Source of the DNA: Hydractinia symbiolongicarpus
Lineage: Eukaryota > Cnidaria > Hydrozoa > Anthoathecata > Hydractiniidae
DNA: 64,000 nucleotides
Assembly (NCBI RefSeq): GCF_029227915.1
Contig: NC_079876.1
Coordinates: 37,927,828 to 37,991,827 of the forward strand
Direction of reading: 5' to 3'
Part shown: in pieces, positions 24,987-36,829 of the stretch
Layout: each line of letters opens with the position of its first letter
Position numbering within the stretch: position 1 is the stretch's first letter
The notes under the pieces: generated by a model
Databases searched by the model: none
What the model saw: the letters and a program-made list of their open reading frames with translations, nothing else
What the model was told of the DNA's origin: nothing
Position numbers and translations under genes: made by a program

Positions 24987-25480
24987 CAAAATACATATTC
25001 TAAATAATTCCTATGATTTTCCTCAAAAGTTTAATCAAAATATAAAAGATGAGAGGTGAACGACAAAATCAAAAGTTTGCAGAATTTAATTATTTTGGTA
25101 TATATATGTCTATTGATATATGCCCTTTATAACAATATTTCAATCCAAAATGTGAAAAAGAAAAACAGTTTGCAACAAAATCAGTTATTCTGATGATATT
25201 GCATACACTTTTTCTCCACAAAAGTGTAAAAAAAGAATGGTTCTAGGAAATACTTCTGATTAAACAAAAATCAGTATTTGCATCTTGTACTCATTAAATA
25301 TTACTCAAAATTTCAAAAAACTGCGATTTGGAACGCATCAAATATATAAATGGAGAGGGATCAGTCATTTCGGTATGTTGTCCTGCCCGGTAAGAATTTA
25401 TACAAAATATAAAAAAAAACACAAGTTTTTTCGGTGTTGTACTCCCTCAAAAAAGTTGAAACTTTTCTTAATAAGACAAA
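24987..25480. repeat. Degenerate internal repeats of the Helitron, cluster 2
   Basis: Same family as cluster 1. Instances include tttcctcaaaagtttaatc (about 25018), aaatgtgaaaaagaaaaacag then tttgcaacaaaatcagttatt (25148-25190), tttctccacaaaagtgtaaa (about 25210-25230), catttcggtatgttgtcctgc (about 25366-25386) and tgttgtactccctcaaaaaag (about 25435-25455). Frame 25285-25569 lies over this repeat and is probably fortuitous. Confidence 0.6.
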
Positions 25481-25615
25481 ATGTCATAAACAAAAACATT
25501 TTAGTCAGAACATCTAGAACAACAAAAATCACTACACTTAAGGTAAAGGAACTACTACATGTTAAATAAAAATCGTTTCGTCATATTTCATGTAACCAAT
25601 GTATATAAGTTTAGT

Positions 25616-25676
25616 TACACAAAATGTGAAAAATACATTATTTGCATACACAAAATGTGAAAAATACATTATTTGC
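25616..25676. repeat. 31-bp tandem repeat, two copies
   Basis: tacacaaaatgtgaaaaata-cattatttgc occurs at 25616 and again at 25647 without a mismatch over 30 bases. The two copies are exactly 31 bp apart. This is much better conserved than the surrounding degenerate repeats and so probably a recent slippage duplication. Confidence 0.9.
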
Positions 25677-25709
25677 TTAAAAACAGTCCTTAAACTCTTC
25701 TTAATATTA

Positions 25710-25960
25710 TGTAATACTTTTTTAAAAGTTGTTGTGGCTTGTTAATTTAAGCTTAAAATGTCAAATGTAGCTAATAAGTTACAGTCACATTCTTAGCAAA
25801 GACCACTAAGATAACACTACGGTAGCTAGCTTAGCTACATGTAAAAAGCAACATAAAACTGAAGCAAACATAAGCTAGCTACAGCAGCTAATAGCTGGTC
25901 AGTTGAATATAAACTGGAGACTTAGCTAGGTATAAAGAACATGCCTACATATTTATAAAG
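25710..25960. repeat. Diverged direct repeat within Helitron, copy 2
   Basis: Counterpart of 24190-24430 (see there). It is rich in tagctagct words. Another such run follows at about 25966-25980. These words drive the weak suggestion of a fish-like genome. Confidence 0.5.
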
Positions 25961-25984
25961 TCCGAGCTAGCTAGCTATTAGGTT

Positions 25985-26330
25985 GTTGTTGGTGTGGTTG
26001 GTTTTATGATGCTAGCTAACAAACATGTCTCGCATCAATAATATCATCAAAACTGAAAAAAACATAAACAAACCTTACAGAAACCTTTCTATACTTCATT
26101 TATATACCATGCGCCTTTTTAAATGCTTTTGTAAAGATTTATTTTGAAGGAAAGAGTAGATTTTGTTTAAAAAGAAAAGCCATCTTTTTTGCAAACACAG
26201 TTTCCGTTACTTTGTGCTAGAACTTCATTTAACAAACCACATAAAACTCGCAGCTTTTCACGACAAAGAAGACATAATTTTTTTCGGCGACTTCAAAGAG
26301 AATTTCGGCAACATCAAAGGAAAATGGCGA
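25985..26330. other. Helitron 5' interior, no gene recognised
   Basis: Less repetitive stretch next to the element's 5' end. On the minus strand there are only very short open frames (14-18 codons). A plus-strand frame at 26163-26477 runs across the junction into the satellite, so it cannot be an old gene. If the element carries captured host DNA this is the likeliest place, but I recognise nothing. Confidence 0.4.
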
Positions 26331-26381
26331 TATCAACTTTGCCTGTCACAGAGACACGGAACTAGCGTATTATTATATAGA
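26330..26381 (-). other. Helitron 5' end (TC terminus)
   Basis: The minus strand begins TCTATATAATAATAC, then cgctagttccgtgtctctg. Helitron 5' ends characteristically begin TC followed by an AT-rich run of this kind, and the satellite base just before it is A. A short palindromic word CTAG occurs near both ends, but there is no extended terminal inverted repeat. Confidence 0.8.
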
Positions 26382-27515
26382 TGTTATTTCTTGGAGTCAA
26401 ATTGTCTCACTTATAACATTTATAAGGTCACAGTCCAAAATCAGTTCAAGTCCCACAGTCAATCGTTTCACTGTTAAAAGCGATGCAACCTAGTAATATG
26501 AAAGAAATATCGCTAAATACATGTTGGTACGAATATGTGACGCAACCGTTGTAACTGAAGCGGAATGATACCGATAGAAAGTCAATGAAATGTAGTTTTT
26601 GAAACTGTCGCCCTTTCTTCAGCGCAAGATAACGGCTAGGATTGGTCTCACAGTAAAAATGACTTATTTATTTAAATTTTCAAATGAAGCGCTACCACAG
26701 CGCCCTGTGTAATCGCTGAGTTCCGGCAATCACGTCAAATTAAGAAGAATGTTATTTCTTGGAGTCCAAATGTCTTATTTATCACATTTATCAGGTCACA
26801 GTCCAAAGGTAGTTCAATTAAGTCCCACAGTAAATCGTTTCACTGTTAAAAGCGATGGAACCTAGTAATAACAGATAAATATCGCTAAATACATGTTGGT
26901 ACGAATATGTGACGTAACCGTTGTAACTCAAACAAACTGACACCGTTAGAAAGTCAATGAAATGCAATTTTTGAAACTGTCGCTAAATCGCCAGCGCGCA
27001 ATAACGGCTAGGATTGGTCCCCCAGTAAAAAATGACTTATTTATCTACATTTTTAAATTAAGTGCTACCCCAGCGCCCAGTGTAATCGCTGAGTTCCGGC
27101 AATCATGTCAAATTAAGATAAATGTTATTTCTTGGAGTCCAATTGTCTCATTAATCACATTCATCAGGTCACAGTCCAAAGTTAGTTCAATTAAGTCCCA
27201 CATTCAATCGTTTCACTGTTAAAAGCGATGCAACCTAGTAATAACAGATAAATATCGCTAAATACATGTTGGTACGAATATATGTGACGCAACCGTTGTA
27301 ACTGAAGCGGATTGATACCGTTAGAAATTCAATGAAATGTAGTTCTTGAAAGGGCGCTATTTTTTTCAGTGCGTGATAACGGCTATGATTGGTCCCACAG
27401 TAAAGATGACTTATTTATCTACATTTTTAAATGAAGCGCCAAAACAGCGCCCAGTGTATTCGCTGAGGTCCGGCAATCACGTCAAATTAAGAAGAATGTT
27501 ATTTCTTGGAGTCCA
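26382..27515 (+). repeat. Paralogous satellite block C, right part
   Basis: Matches 4475-5608 at a constant offset of 21907 bp, including the 4-bp-shorter gttcaagtcccac (26444), the cccttttctt-type cgccctttcttcagcgcaag near 26609, gatggaacctag near 26853 and the atttttttcagtgcgtgat run near 27358. A few private changes exist, such as gcgccaaaacagcgc near 27436. Confidence 0.88.
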
Positions 27516-29659
27516 AATGTCTCATTTATCACATTTATCAGGTCACAGTCCAAAGTTAGTTCAATTAAGTCCCACAGTAAGTCGTTTCATTGTTAAAAGC
27601 GATGCTACCTAGTAATATCAGAAGAATATCGCTAATACGAATATGTGACCCAACCGTTGTAACTCAAACGGACTGACACCGTTAGAAAGTCAATGAAATG
27701 TAGTTTTTGAAACTGTCGCTATTTCTTCAGCGCGCGAAAAGAGCTAGGATTGGTCCTACGGTAAAGAATGACTTATTTATCTAAATTTTAAATGAAGTGC
27801 TACAACAGCGCCCAGTGTAATAGCTAAGTTCCGGCAATCATGTCAATTTAAGATTAATGTTACTTCTTGGAGTCCAATTGTCTTATTTATCACATTCATC
27901 AGGTCTCAGTCCAAAGTTAGTTCAATTAAGTCCCACATTCATTCGTTTCACTGTTAAAAGCGATGCAACCTAATAATAACAGATAATTATCGCTAAATAC
28001 ATGTTGGTACGAATATGTGACGCAACCGTTGTAACTCAAACGAACTGACACCGTTAGAAAGTCAATGAAATGCACTTTTTGAAACTGTCTCTATTTCTTC
28101 AGCGCGCGCTACGGTCTAGGATTGGTCCCACAATAAAAATTGACTTATTCATCTACATTTTTAAATGAAGCGCTACCACAGCGCCCAGTGTAATCGCTGA
28201 CTTCCGGCAACCATGTCAAATTAAGAAGAATGTTATTTCTTAGAGTCCAATTGTCTCACTTATAACATTTATAAGGTCACAGTCCAAAATCAGTTCAATT
28301 AAGTCCCACATTTAATCGTTTCACTGTTAAAAGCGATGCAACCTAGTAATATGAAAAAAATATCGCAAAATACATGTTGGTACGAATATGTGACGCAACC
28401 GTTGTAACTCAAACGAACTGACACCGTTAGAAAGTCAATGAAATGCACTTTTTGAAACTGTCGCTAATTCGTCATCGCGCAACAACGGCTAGGATTGGTC
28501 CCCCAGTACAAAATGACTTATTTATCTACATTTTTAAATTAAGTGCTACCCCAGCGCTCAGTGTAATCGCTGAGTTCCGGCAATCATGTCAAATTAAAAA
28601 GAATGTTATTTCTTGGAGTCCAATTGTCTCAATTATCATATTTATAAGGTCATAGTCCAAAATCAGTTCAATTAAGTCCCACAGTCAATCGTTTCACTGT
28701 TAAAAGCGATACAACTTAGTAATATTGGTAACAATCACTAAATACATGTTGGTACGAATATGTGACACAATTGTTGTAGTTGAAACGGACTGATACCGTT
28801 AGAAAGTCAATGAAATGTAGTTTTTGAAACTGTCGCTATTTCTACAGCGCGCGATAACGGCTAGGATTGGTCCTACGGTAAAGAATGGCTTATTTGTCTA
28901 AAATTTTAATTGAAGCGCTACCACAGCGCCCAGTGTAATCGCTGGGTTCCGGCAATCATGTCAAATTAAGATGAATGTTATTTCTTGGAGTCCAATTGTC
29001 TCATTAATCACATTCATCAGGTCACAGTCCAAAGTTTGTTCAATTAAGTCCCACATTCAATCGTTTCACTGTTAAAAGCGATGCAACCTAGTAATTACAG
29101 ATAAATATCGCTAAATACATGTTGGTACGAATATATGTGACGCAACCGTTGTAACTGAAGCGGATTGATACCGTTAGAAAGTCAATGAAAGGTAGTTTTA
29201 GAAGCTGTAGCTATTTCTTCAGCTCGCGATAACGGCTAGGATTGGTCCCACGGTAAAGAATGACTTATTTATCTAAATTTTTAAATGAAGCGCTACCACA
29301 GCGCCCAGTGTAATCGCTGAGTTTTGACAATCATGTCAAATTAAGATATATGTTATTTCTTGGAGTCCAATTGTCTCATTTATCACATTTATCAGGTCAC
29401 CGTCCAAAGTTAGTTCGATTAAGTCCCACATTCAATCGTTTCACTGTTAAAAGCGATGCAACCTAGTAATATCAGATAAATATCGTTAAGTACATGTTGG
29501 TACAAATATGTGACCCAACTGTTGTAACTCAAAAGGACTGACATCGATAGAAAGTCAGTGAAATGTAGCATTGGAAACTGTCTCTATTTCTGCAGCGCGC
29601 GCTAACGGCTAGGATTCGTCCCACAGTTAAGAATGAGTTTTTTATCTTAATTTTCAAAT

Positions 29660-31800
29660 GAAGCGCTACCACAGCGCCCAGTGTATTCGCTGACTTCCGG
29701 CAATCATGTCAAATTAAGAAGAATGTTATTTCTTGTAGTCAAATTGTCTCACTTATAACATTTATAAGGTCACAGTCCAAAATCAGTTCAATTAAGTCCC
29801 ACATTCAATCGTTTCACTGTTAAAAGCGATGCAACCTAGTAATATGAAAAAAATATCGCTAAATACATGTTGGTACGAATATGTGACGCAACCGTTGTAA
29901 CTGAAGCGGATTGATACCGTTAGAAAGTCAATGAAATGTAGTTTTTGAAACTGTCGCTAATTCGTCAGCGCGCAACAACGGCTACGATTGGTCCCCCAGT
30001 ACAAAATGACTTATTTATCTACATTTTTAAATTAAGTGCTACCCCAGCGCTCAGTGTAATCGCTGAGTTCCGGCAATCATGTCAAATTAAGAAGAATGTT
30101 ATTTCTTGGAGTCCAATTGTCTCAATTATCACATTTATAAGGTCATAGTCCAAAATCAGTTCAATTAAGTCCCACAGTCAATCGTTTCACTGTTAAAAGC
30201 GATACAACTTAGTAATATCGGTAACAATCACTAAATACATGTTGGTACGAATATGCGACGCAATTGTTGTAGTTGAAACGGACTGATACCGTTAGAAAGT
30301 CAATGAAATGTAGTTTTTGGAACTGTCGCTATTTCTACAGCGCGCGATAACAGCTAGGATTGGTCCCACGGTAAAGAATGGCTTATTTGTCTAAATTTTT
30401 AATTGAAGCGCTACCACAGCGCCCAGTGTAATCGCTGGGTTACGGCAATCATTTCAAATTAATATGAATGTTATTTCTTGGAGTCCAATTGTCTCATTAA
30501 TCACATTCATCAGGTCACAGTCCAAAGTTAGTTCAATTAAGTCCCACATTCAATCGTTTCACTGTTAAAAGCGATGCAACCTAGTAATAACAGATAAATA
30601 TCGCTAAATACATGTTGGTACGAATATATGTGACGCAGCCGTTGTAACTGAAGCGGATTGATACCGTTAGAAAGTCAATGAAAGGTAGTTTTAGAAGCTG
30701 TCGCTATTTCTTCAGCTCGCGATAACGGCTAGGATTGGTCCCAATGTAAATAATGACTTATTTATCTAAATTTTTAAATGAAGCGCTACCACAGCGCCCA
30801 GTGTAATCGCTGAGTTCTGACAATCATGTCAAATTAAGATATATGTTATTTCTTGGAGTCCAATTGTCTCATTTATCACATTTATCAGGTCACAGTCCAA
30901 AGTTAGTTCAATTAAGTCCCACATTCAATCGTTTCACTGTTAAAAGCGATGCAACCTAGTAATATCAGATAAATATCGTTAAGTACATGTTGGTACGAAT
31001 ATGTGACCCAACCGTTGTAACTCAAACGGACTGACATCGATAGAAAGTCAGTGAAATGTAGCATTGGAAACTGTCTCTATTTCTGCAGCGCGCGCTAACG
31101 GCTAGGATTCGTCCCCCAGTTAAAAATGAGTTTTTTATCTTAATTTTCAAATGAAGCGCTACCAGAGCGCCCAGTGTAATCGCTGAGTTGCGGCAATCAT
31201 GTCAAATTAAGAAGAATGTTATTTCTTAGAGTCTAATTGTCTCACTTTTACATTTATAAGGTCACAGCCCAAAATCAGTTGAATTAAGTCCCACATTAAA
31301 TCGTTTCACTGTTAAAAGCGATGCAACCTAGTAATATGAAAAAAATATCGCAAAATACATGTTGGTACGAATATGTGACGCAACCGTTGTAACTGAAGCG
31401 GATGGATACCGTTAGAAAGTCAATGAAATGTAGTTTTTGAAACTGTCGCCATTTCTTCAGCGCACGATGACGGCTAGGATTCGTCTCACAGTAAAAATGA
31501 CTTATGTATCTAAATTTTAAATGAAGCGCTACCACAGCGTCCAGTGTAATCGCTGAGTTCCGGCAATCACGTCAAATTAAGAAGAATGTTATTTCTTGGA
31601 GTCCAAATGCCTCATTTATCACATTTATCAGGTTACAGTCCAAAGTTAGTTCAATTAAGTCCCACAGTAAATCGTTTTATTGTTAAAAGCGATGCAACCT
31701 AGTAATATCAGAAAAATATCGCTAATACGAATATGTGACCCAACCGTTGTAACTCAAACGGACTGACACCGTTAGAAAGTCAATGAAATGTAGTTTTTGA
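29660..31800 (+). repeat. Seven-monomer block, copy 1
   Basis: Matches copy 2 at 2586 bp from about 29.66 to 30.95 kb, then at 2961 bp from about 31.0 to 31.8 kb. Anchors: tcttgtagtcaaattg (29731 and 32317), aagatatatgtta (30836 and 33422), and gtagcattggaaactg (31059 and 34020). The change of offset by 375 bp is one monomer. Confidence 0.82.
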
Positions 31801-32245
31801 AACTGTCGCTATTTCTTCAGCGCGCGATAACGGCTAGGATTGGTCTCACAGTAAAAATGACTTATTTATTTAAACTTCCAAATGAAGCGCTACCACAGCG
31901 CCCAGTGTAATCGCTGACTTCCGGCAATCACGTCAAATGAAGAAGAATGTTATTTCTTGGAGTCCAAATGTCTCATTTATCACATTTATCAGGTCACAGT
32001 CCAAAGTTAGTTCAATTAAGTCCCACAGTAAATCGTTTCATTGTTAAAAGCGATGCAACCTAGTAATATCAGAAGAATATCGCTAATACGAATATGTGAC
32101 CCAACCGTTGTAACTCAAACGGACTGACACCGTTGGAAAGTCAATGAATTGTAGTTTTTGAAACTGTCGCTATTTCTTCAGCGCGCGATAAGGGCTAGGA
32201 TTGGTCGCCACGGTAAAGAATGACTTATTTCTCTAAATTTTAAAT

Positions 32246-34761
32246 GAAGCGCTACCACAGCGCCCAGTGTAATCGCTGACTTCCGGCAATCATGTCAAAT
32301 TAAGAAGAATGTTATTTCTTGTAGTCAAATTGTCTCACTTATAACATTTATAAGGTCACAGTCCAAAATCAGTTCAATTAAGTCCCACATTCAATCGTTC
32401 CACTGTTAAAAGCGATGCAACCTAGTAATATGAAAAAAATATCGCTAAATACATGTTGGTACGAATATGTGACGCAACCGTTGTAACTGAAGCGGATTGA
32501 TACCGTTAGAAAGTCAATGAAATGTAGTTTTTGAAACTGTCGCTAATTCGTCAGCGCGCAACAACGGCTACGATTGGTCCCCCAGTACAAAATGACTTAT
32601 TTATCTACTTTTTTAAATTAAGTGCTACCCCAGCGCTCAGTGTAATCGCTGAGTTCCGGCAATCATGTCAAATTAAGAAGAATGTTATTTCTTGGAGTCC
32701 AATTGTCTCAATTATCACATTTATAAGGTCATAGTCCAAAATCAGTTCAATTAAGTCCCACAGTCAATCGTTTCACTGTTAAAAGCGATACAACTTAGTA
32801 ATATCGGTAACAATCACTAAATACATGTTGGTACGAATATGTGACGCAATTGTTGTAGTTGAAACGGACTGATACCGTTAGAAAGTCAATGAAATGTAGT
32901 TTTTGGAACTCTCGCTATTTCTACAGCGCGCGATAACAGCTAGGATTGGTCCCACGGTAAAGAATGGCTTATTTGTCTAAATTTTTAATTGAAGAGCTAC
33001 CACAGCGCCCAGTGTAATCGCTGGGTTACGGCAATCATTTCAAATTAAGATGAATGTTATTTCTTGGAGTCCAATTGTCTCATTACTCACATTCATCATG
33101 TCACAGTCCAAAGTTAGTTCAATTAAGTCCCACATTCAATCGTTTCACTGTTAAAAGCGATGCAACCTAGAAATAACAGATAAATATCGCTAAATACATG
33201 TTGGTACGAATATATGTGACGCAGCCGTTGTAACTGAAGCGGATTGATACCGTTAGAAAGTCAATGAAAGGTAGTTTTAGAAGCTGTCGCTATTTCTTCA
33301 GCTCGCGATAACGGCTAGGGTTGGTCCCAATGTAAATAATGACTTATTTATCTAAATTTTTAAATGAAGCGCTACCACAGCGCCCAGTGTAATCGCTGAG
33401 TTCTGACAATCATGTCAAATTAAGATATATGTTATTTCTTGGAGTCCAATTGTCTCATTTATCACATTTATCAGGTCACAGTCCAAAGTTAGTTCAATTA
33501 AGTCCCACATTCAATCGTTTCACTGTTAAAAGCGATGCAACCTAGTAATAACAGATAAATATCGCTAAATACATGTTGGTACGAATATATGTGACGCAGC
33601 CGTTGTAACTGAAGCGGATTGATACGGTTAGAAAGTCAATGAAAGGTAGTTTTAGAAGCTGTCGCTATTTCTTCAGCTCGCGATAACGGCTAGGATTGGT
33701 CCCAATGTAAATAATGACTTATTTATCTAAATTTTTAAATGAAGCGCTACCACAGCGCCCAGTGTAATCGCTGGGTTACGGCAATCATTTCAAATTAAGA
33801 TGAATGTTATTTCTTGGAGTCCAATTGTCTCATTAATCACATTCATCAGGTCACAGTCCAAAGTTAGTTCAATTAAGTCCCACATTCAATCGTTTCACTG
33901 TTAAAAGCGATGCAACCTAGTAATAACAGATAAATATCGCTAAATACATGTTGGTACGAATATGTGACCCAACCGTTGTAACTCAAACGGACTGACATCG
34001 ATAGAAAGTCAGTGAAATGTAGCATTGGAAACTGTCTCTATTTCTGCAGCGCGCGCTAACGGCTAGGATTCGTCCCCCAGTTAAAAATGAGTTTTTTATC
34101 TTAATTTTCAAATGAAGCGCTACCAGAGCGCCCAGTGTAATCGCTGAGTTGCGGCAATCATGTCAAATTAAGAAGAATGTTATTTCTTGGAGTCTAATTG
34201 TCTCACTTTTACATTTATAAGGTCACAGCCCAAAATCAGTTGAATTAAGTCCCACATTAAATCGTTTCACTGTTAAAAGCGATGCAACCTAGTAATATGA
34301 AAAAAATATCGCAAAATACATGTTGGTACGAATATGTGACGCAACCGTTGTAACTGAAGCGGATGGATACCGTTAGAAAGTCAATGAAATGTAGTTTTTG
34401 AAACTGTCGCCATTTCTTCAGCGCACGTTGACGGCTAGGATTGGTCTCACAGTAAAAATGACTTATTTATCTAAATTTTAAATGAAGCGCTACCACAGCG
34501 TCCAGTGTAATCGCTGAGTTCCGGCAATCACGTCAAATTAAGAAGAATGTTATTTCTTGGAGTCCAAATGTCTCATTTATCACATTTATCAGGTTACAGT
34601 CCAAAGTTAGTTCAATTAAGTCCCACAGTAAATCGTTTTATTGTTAAAAGCGATGCAACCTAGTAATATCAGAAAAATATCGCTAATACGAATATGTGAC
34701 CCAACCGTTGTAACTCAAACGGACTGACACCGTTAGAAAGTCAATGAAATGTAGTTTTTGA
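32246..34761 (+). repeat. Eight-monomer block, copy 2 (one monomer longer)
   Basis: Counterpart of 29660-31800 with an extra monomer near 33.55-33.94 kb. The added sequence repeats its left neighbour: cgctgggttacggcaatc recurs at 33020 and 33770, and cccaatgtaaataatgac at 33327 and 33701. The block returns to the copy 1 type between about 33940 and 33965. Confidence 0.8.
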
Positions 34762-36829
34762 AACTGTCGCTATTTCTTCAGCGCGCGATAAGGGCTAGGA
34801 TTGGTCGCCACGGTAAAGAATGACTTATTTCTCTAAATTTTAAATGAAGCGCTACCACAGCGCCCAGTGTAATCGCTGAGTTCCGGCAATCATGTCAAAT
34901 TAAGATGAATGTTACTTCTTAGAGTCCAATTATCTTATTTATCACATTCATCAGGTCACAGTCCAAAGTTAGTTCACTCAAGTCCCACATTCCTTCGTTT
35001 CACTATTAAAAGCGATGCAACCTAGTAATAACAGATAAATATCGCTAAATACATGTTGGTACGAATAGGTGACGCAACCGTTGTAACTCAAACGAACTGA
35101 CACCGTTAGAAAGTCAATGAAATGCACTTTTTGAAACTGTCGCTAATTCGTCAGCGCGCAACAACGGCTAGGATTGGTCCCCCAGTACAAAATGACTTAG
35201 TTATCTACATTTTTAAATTAAGTGCTACCCCAGCGCTCAGTGTAATCGCTGAGTTCCGGCAATCATGTCAAATTAAGAAGAATGATATTTCTTGGAGTCC
35301 AATTGTCTCATTTATCACATTTATCAGGTCACAGTCCAAAATCAGTTCAATTAAGTCCCACAGTCAATCGTTTCACTATTAAAAACGATACAACTTAGTA
35401 ATATCGGTAACAATCACTAAATACATGTTGGTACGAATATGTGACGCAATTGTTGTAGTTGAAACGGACTGATACCGTTAGAAAGTCAAGGAAATGTAGT
35501 TTTTGAAACTGTCGCTATTTCTACAGCGCGCGATAACGGCTAGGATTGGTCCCACGGTAAAGAATGGCTTATTTGTCTAAATTTTTAATTAAAGCGCTAC
35601 CACAGCGCCCAGTGTAATCGCTGGGTTCTGACAATCATGTCAAATTAAGATATATGTTATTTCTTGGAGTCCAATTGTCTCATTTATCACATTTATCAGG
35701 TCACAGTCCAAAGTTAGTTCAATTAAGTCCCACATTCAATCGTTTCACTGTTAAAAGCGATGCAACCTAGTAATATCAGATAAATATCGTTAAGTACATG
35801 TTGGTACGAATATGTGACCCAACCGTTGTAACTCAAACGGACTGACATCGATAGAAAGTCAGTGAAATGTAGCATTGGAAACTGTCGCTATTTCTTCAGC
35901 GCGCGATAACGGCTAGGATTGGTCTCACAGTAAAAATGACTTATTTAATTAAACTTCCAAATGAAGCGCTACCACAGCGCCCAGTGTAATCGCTGAGTTC
36001 CGGCAATCACGTCAAATGAAGAAGAATGTTATTTCTTGGAGTCCAAATGTCTCATTTATCACATTTATCAGGTCACAGTCCAAAGTTAGTTCAATTAAGT
36101 CCCACAGTAAATCGTTTCATTGTTAAAAGCGATGCAACCTAGTAATATCAGAAGAATATCGCTAATACGAATATGTGACCCAACCGTTGTAACTCAAACG
36201 GACTGACACCGTTGGAAAGTCAATGAATTGTAGTTTTTGAAACTGTCGCTATTTCTTCAGCGCGCGATAAGGGCTAGGATTGGTCGCCACGGTAAAGAAT
36301 GACTTATTTCTCTAAATTTTAAATGAAGCGCTACCACAGCGCCCAGTGTAATCGCTGAGTTCCGGCAATCATGTCAAATTAAGATGAATGTTATTTCTTA
36401 GAGTCCAATTGTCTTATTTATCACATTCATCAGGTCACAATCCAAAGTTAGTTCAATTAAGTCCCACATTCATTCGTTTCACTGTTAAAAGCGATGCAAC
36501 CTAGTAATGAAAGATAAATATCGCTAAATACATGTTGGTACGAATAGGTGACGCAACCGTTGTAACTCAAACGAACTGACACCGTTAGAAAGTCAATGAA
36601 ATGCACTTTTTGAAACTGTCGCTAATTCGTCAGCGCGCAACAACGGCTAGGATTGGTCCCCCAGTACAAAATGACTTATTTATCTACATTTTTAAATTAA
36701 GTGCTACCCCAGCGCTCAGTGTAATCGCTGAGTTCCGGCAATCATGTCAAATTAAGAAGAATGTTATTTCTTAAGGTCCAATTGTCTAATTATCACATTT
36801 ATCAGGTCGCAGTCCAAAGTTAGTTCAAT

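Larger units (their letters stand above)
22623..26381 (-). mobile_element. Non-autonomous Helitron inserted in the satellite
   Basis: Read on the minus strand, the element starts at 26381 with TCTATATAATAATAC and ends at 22623 with CTAG. The base before its start is A and the base after its end is T. The flanking satellite rejoins perfectly (gaagaa|tgttatttc), with no target-site duplication and no terminal inverted repeats. These are the recognised hallmarks of Helitrons: 5'-TC, CTRR-3', a 3' hairpin and insertion between A and T. At 3759 bp it is AT-rich, and I see no Rep/HUH or helicase coding sequence. The longest open frames inside (23315-23572 and 25285-25569) are low-complexity and unconvincing. 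It therefore depends on a partner for movement. Inner sequence consists of degenerate repeats, described separately. A captured gene fragment cannot be excluded, but none is recognised. Confidence 0.88.

Noticed and set aside
25285-25569. 94-codon frame inside the Helitron
   Set aside because: Lysine-rich translation of A-rich minisatellite sequence. No recognisable domain, and start and stop fall in repeat units.
22623-26381. LTR retroelement or terminal-inverted-repeat DNA transposon as the identity of the insert
   Set aside because: No target-site duplication, no long terminal repeat and no terminal inverted repeat. The A/T target with TC and hairpin-CTAG ends fits a Helitron better.
26163-26477. 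104-codon frame across the Helitron/satellite junction
   Set aside because: Its last third is satellite created by the insertion, so it cannot be an inherited gene.
31296-31535. Minus-strand 79-codon frame
   Set aside because: Antisense satellite sequence, present only because local variants remove stops. The paralogous block at 34.2-34.5 kb does not keep it as a comparable frame.
31860-36360. A second 4079-bp offset (31860-32280 versus 35940-36360) as evidence of the same duplication as 12.66-20.81 kb
   Set aside because: The equal length simply reflects 11 monomers. The variants shared are different ones, so it is an independent event.
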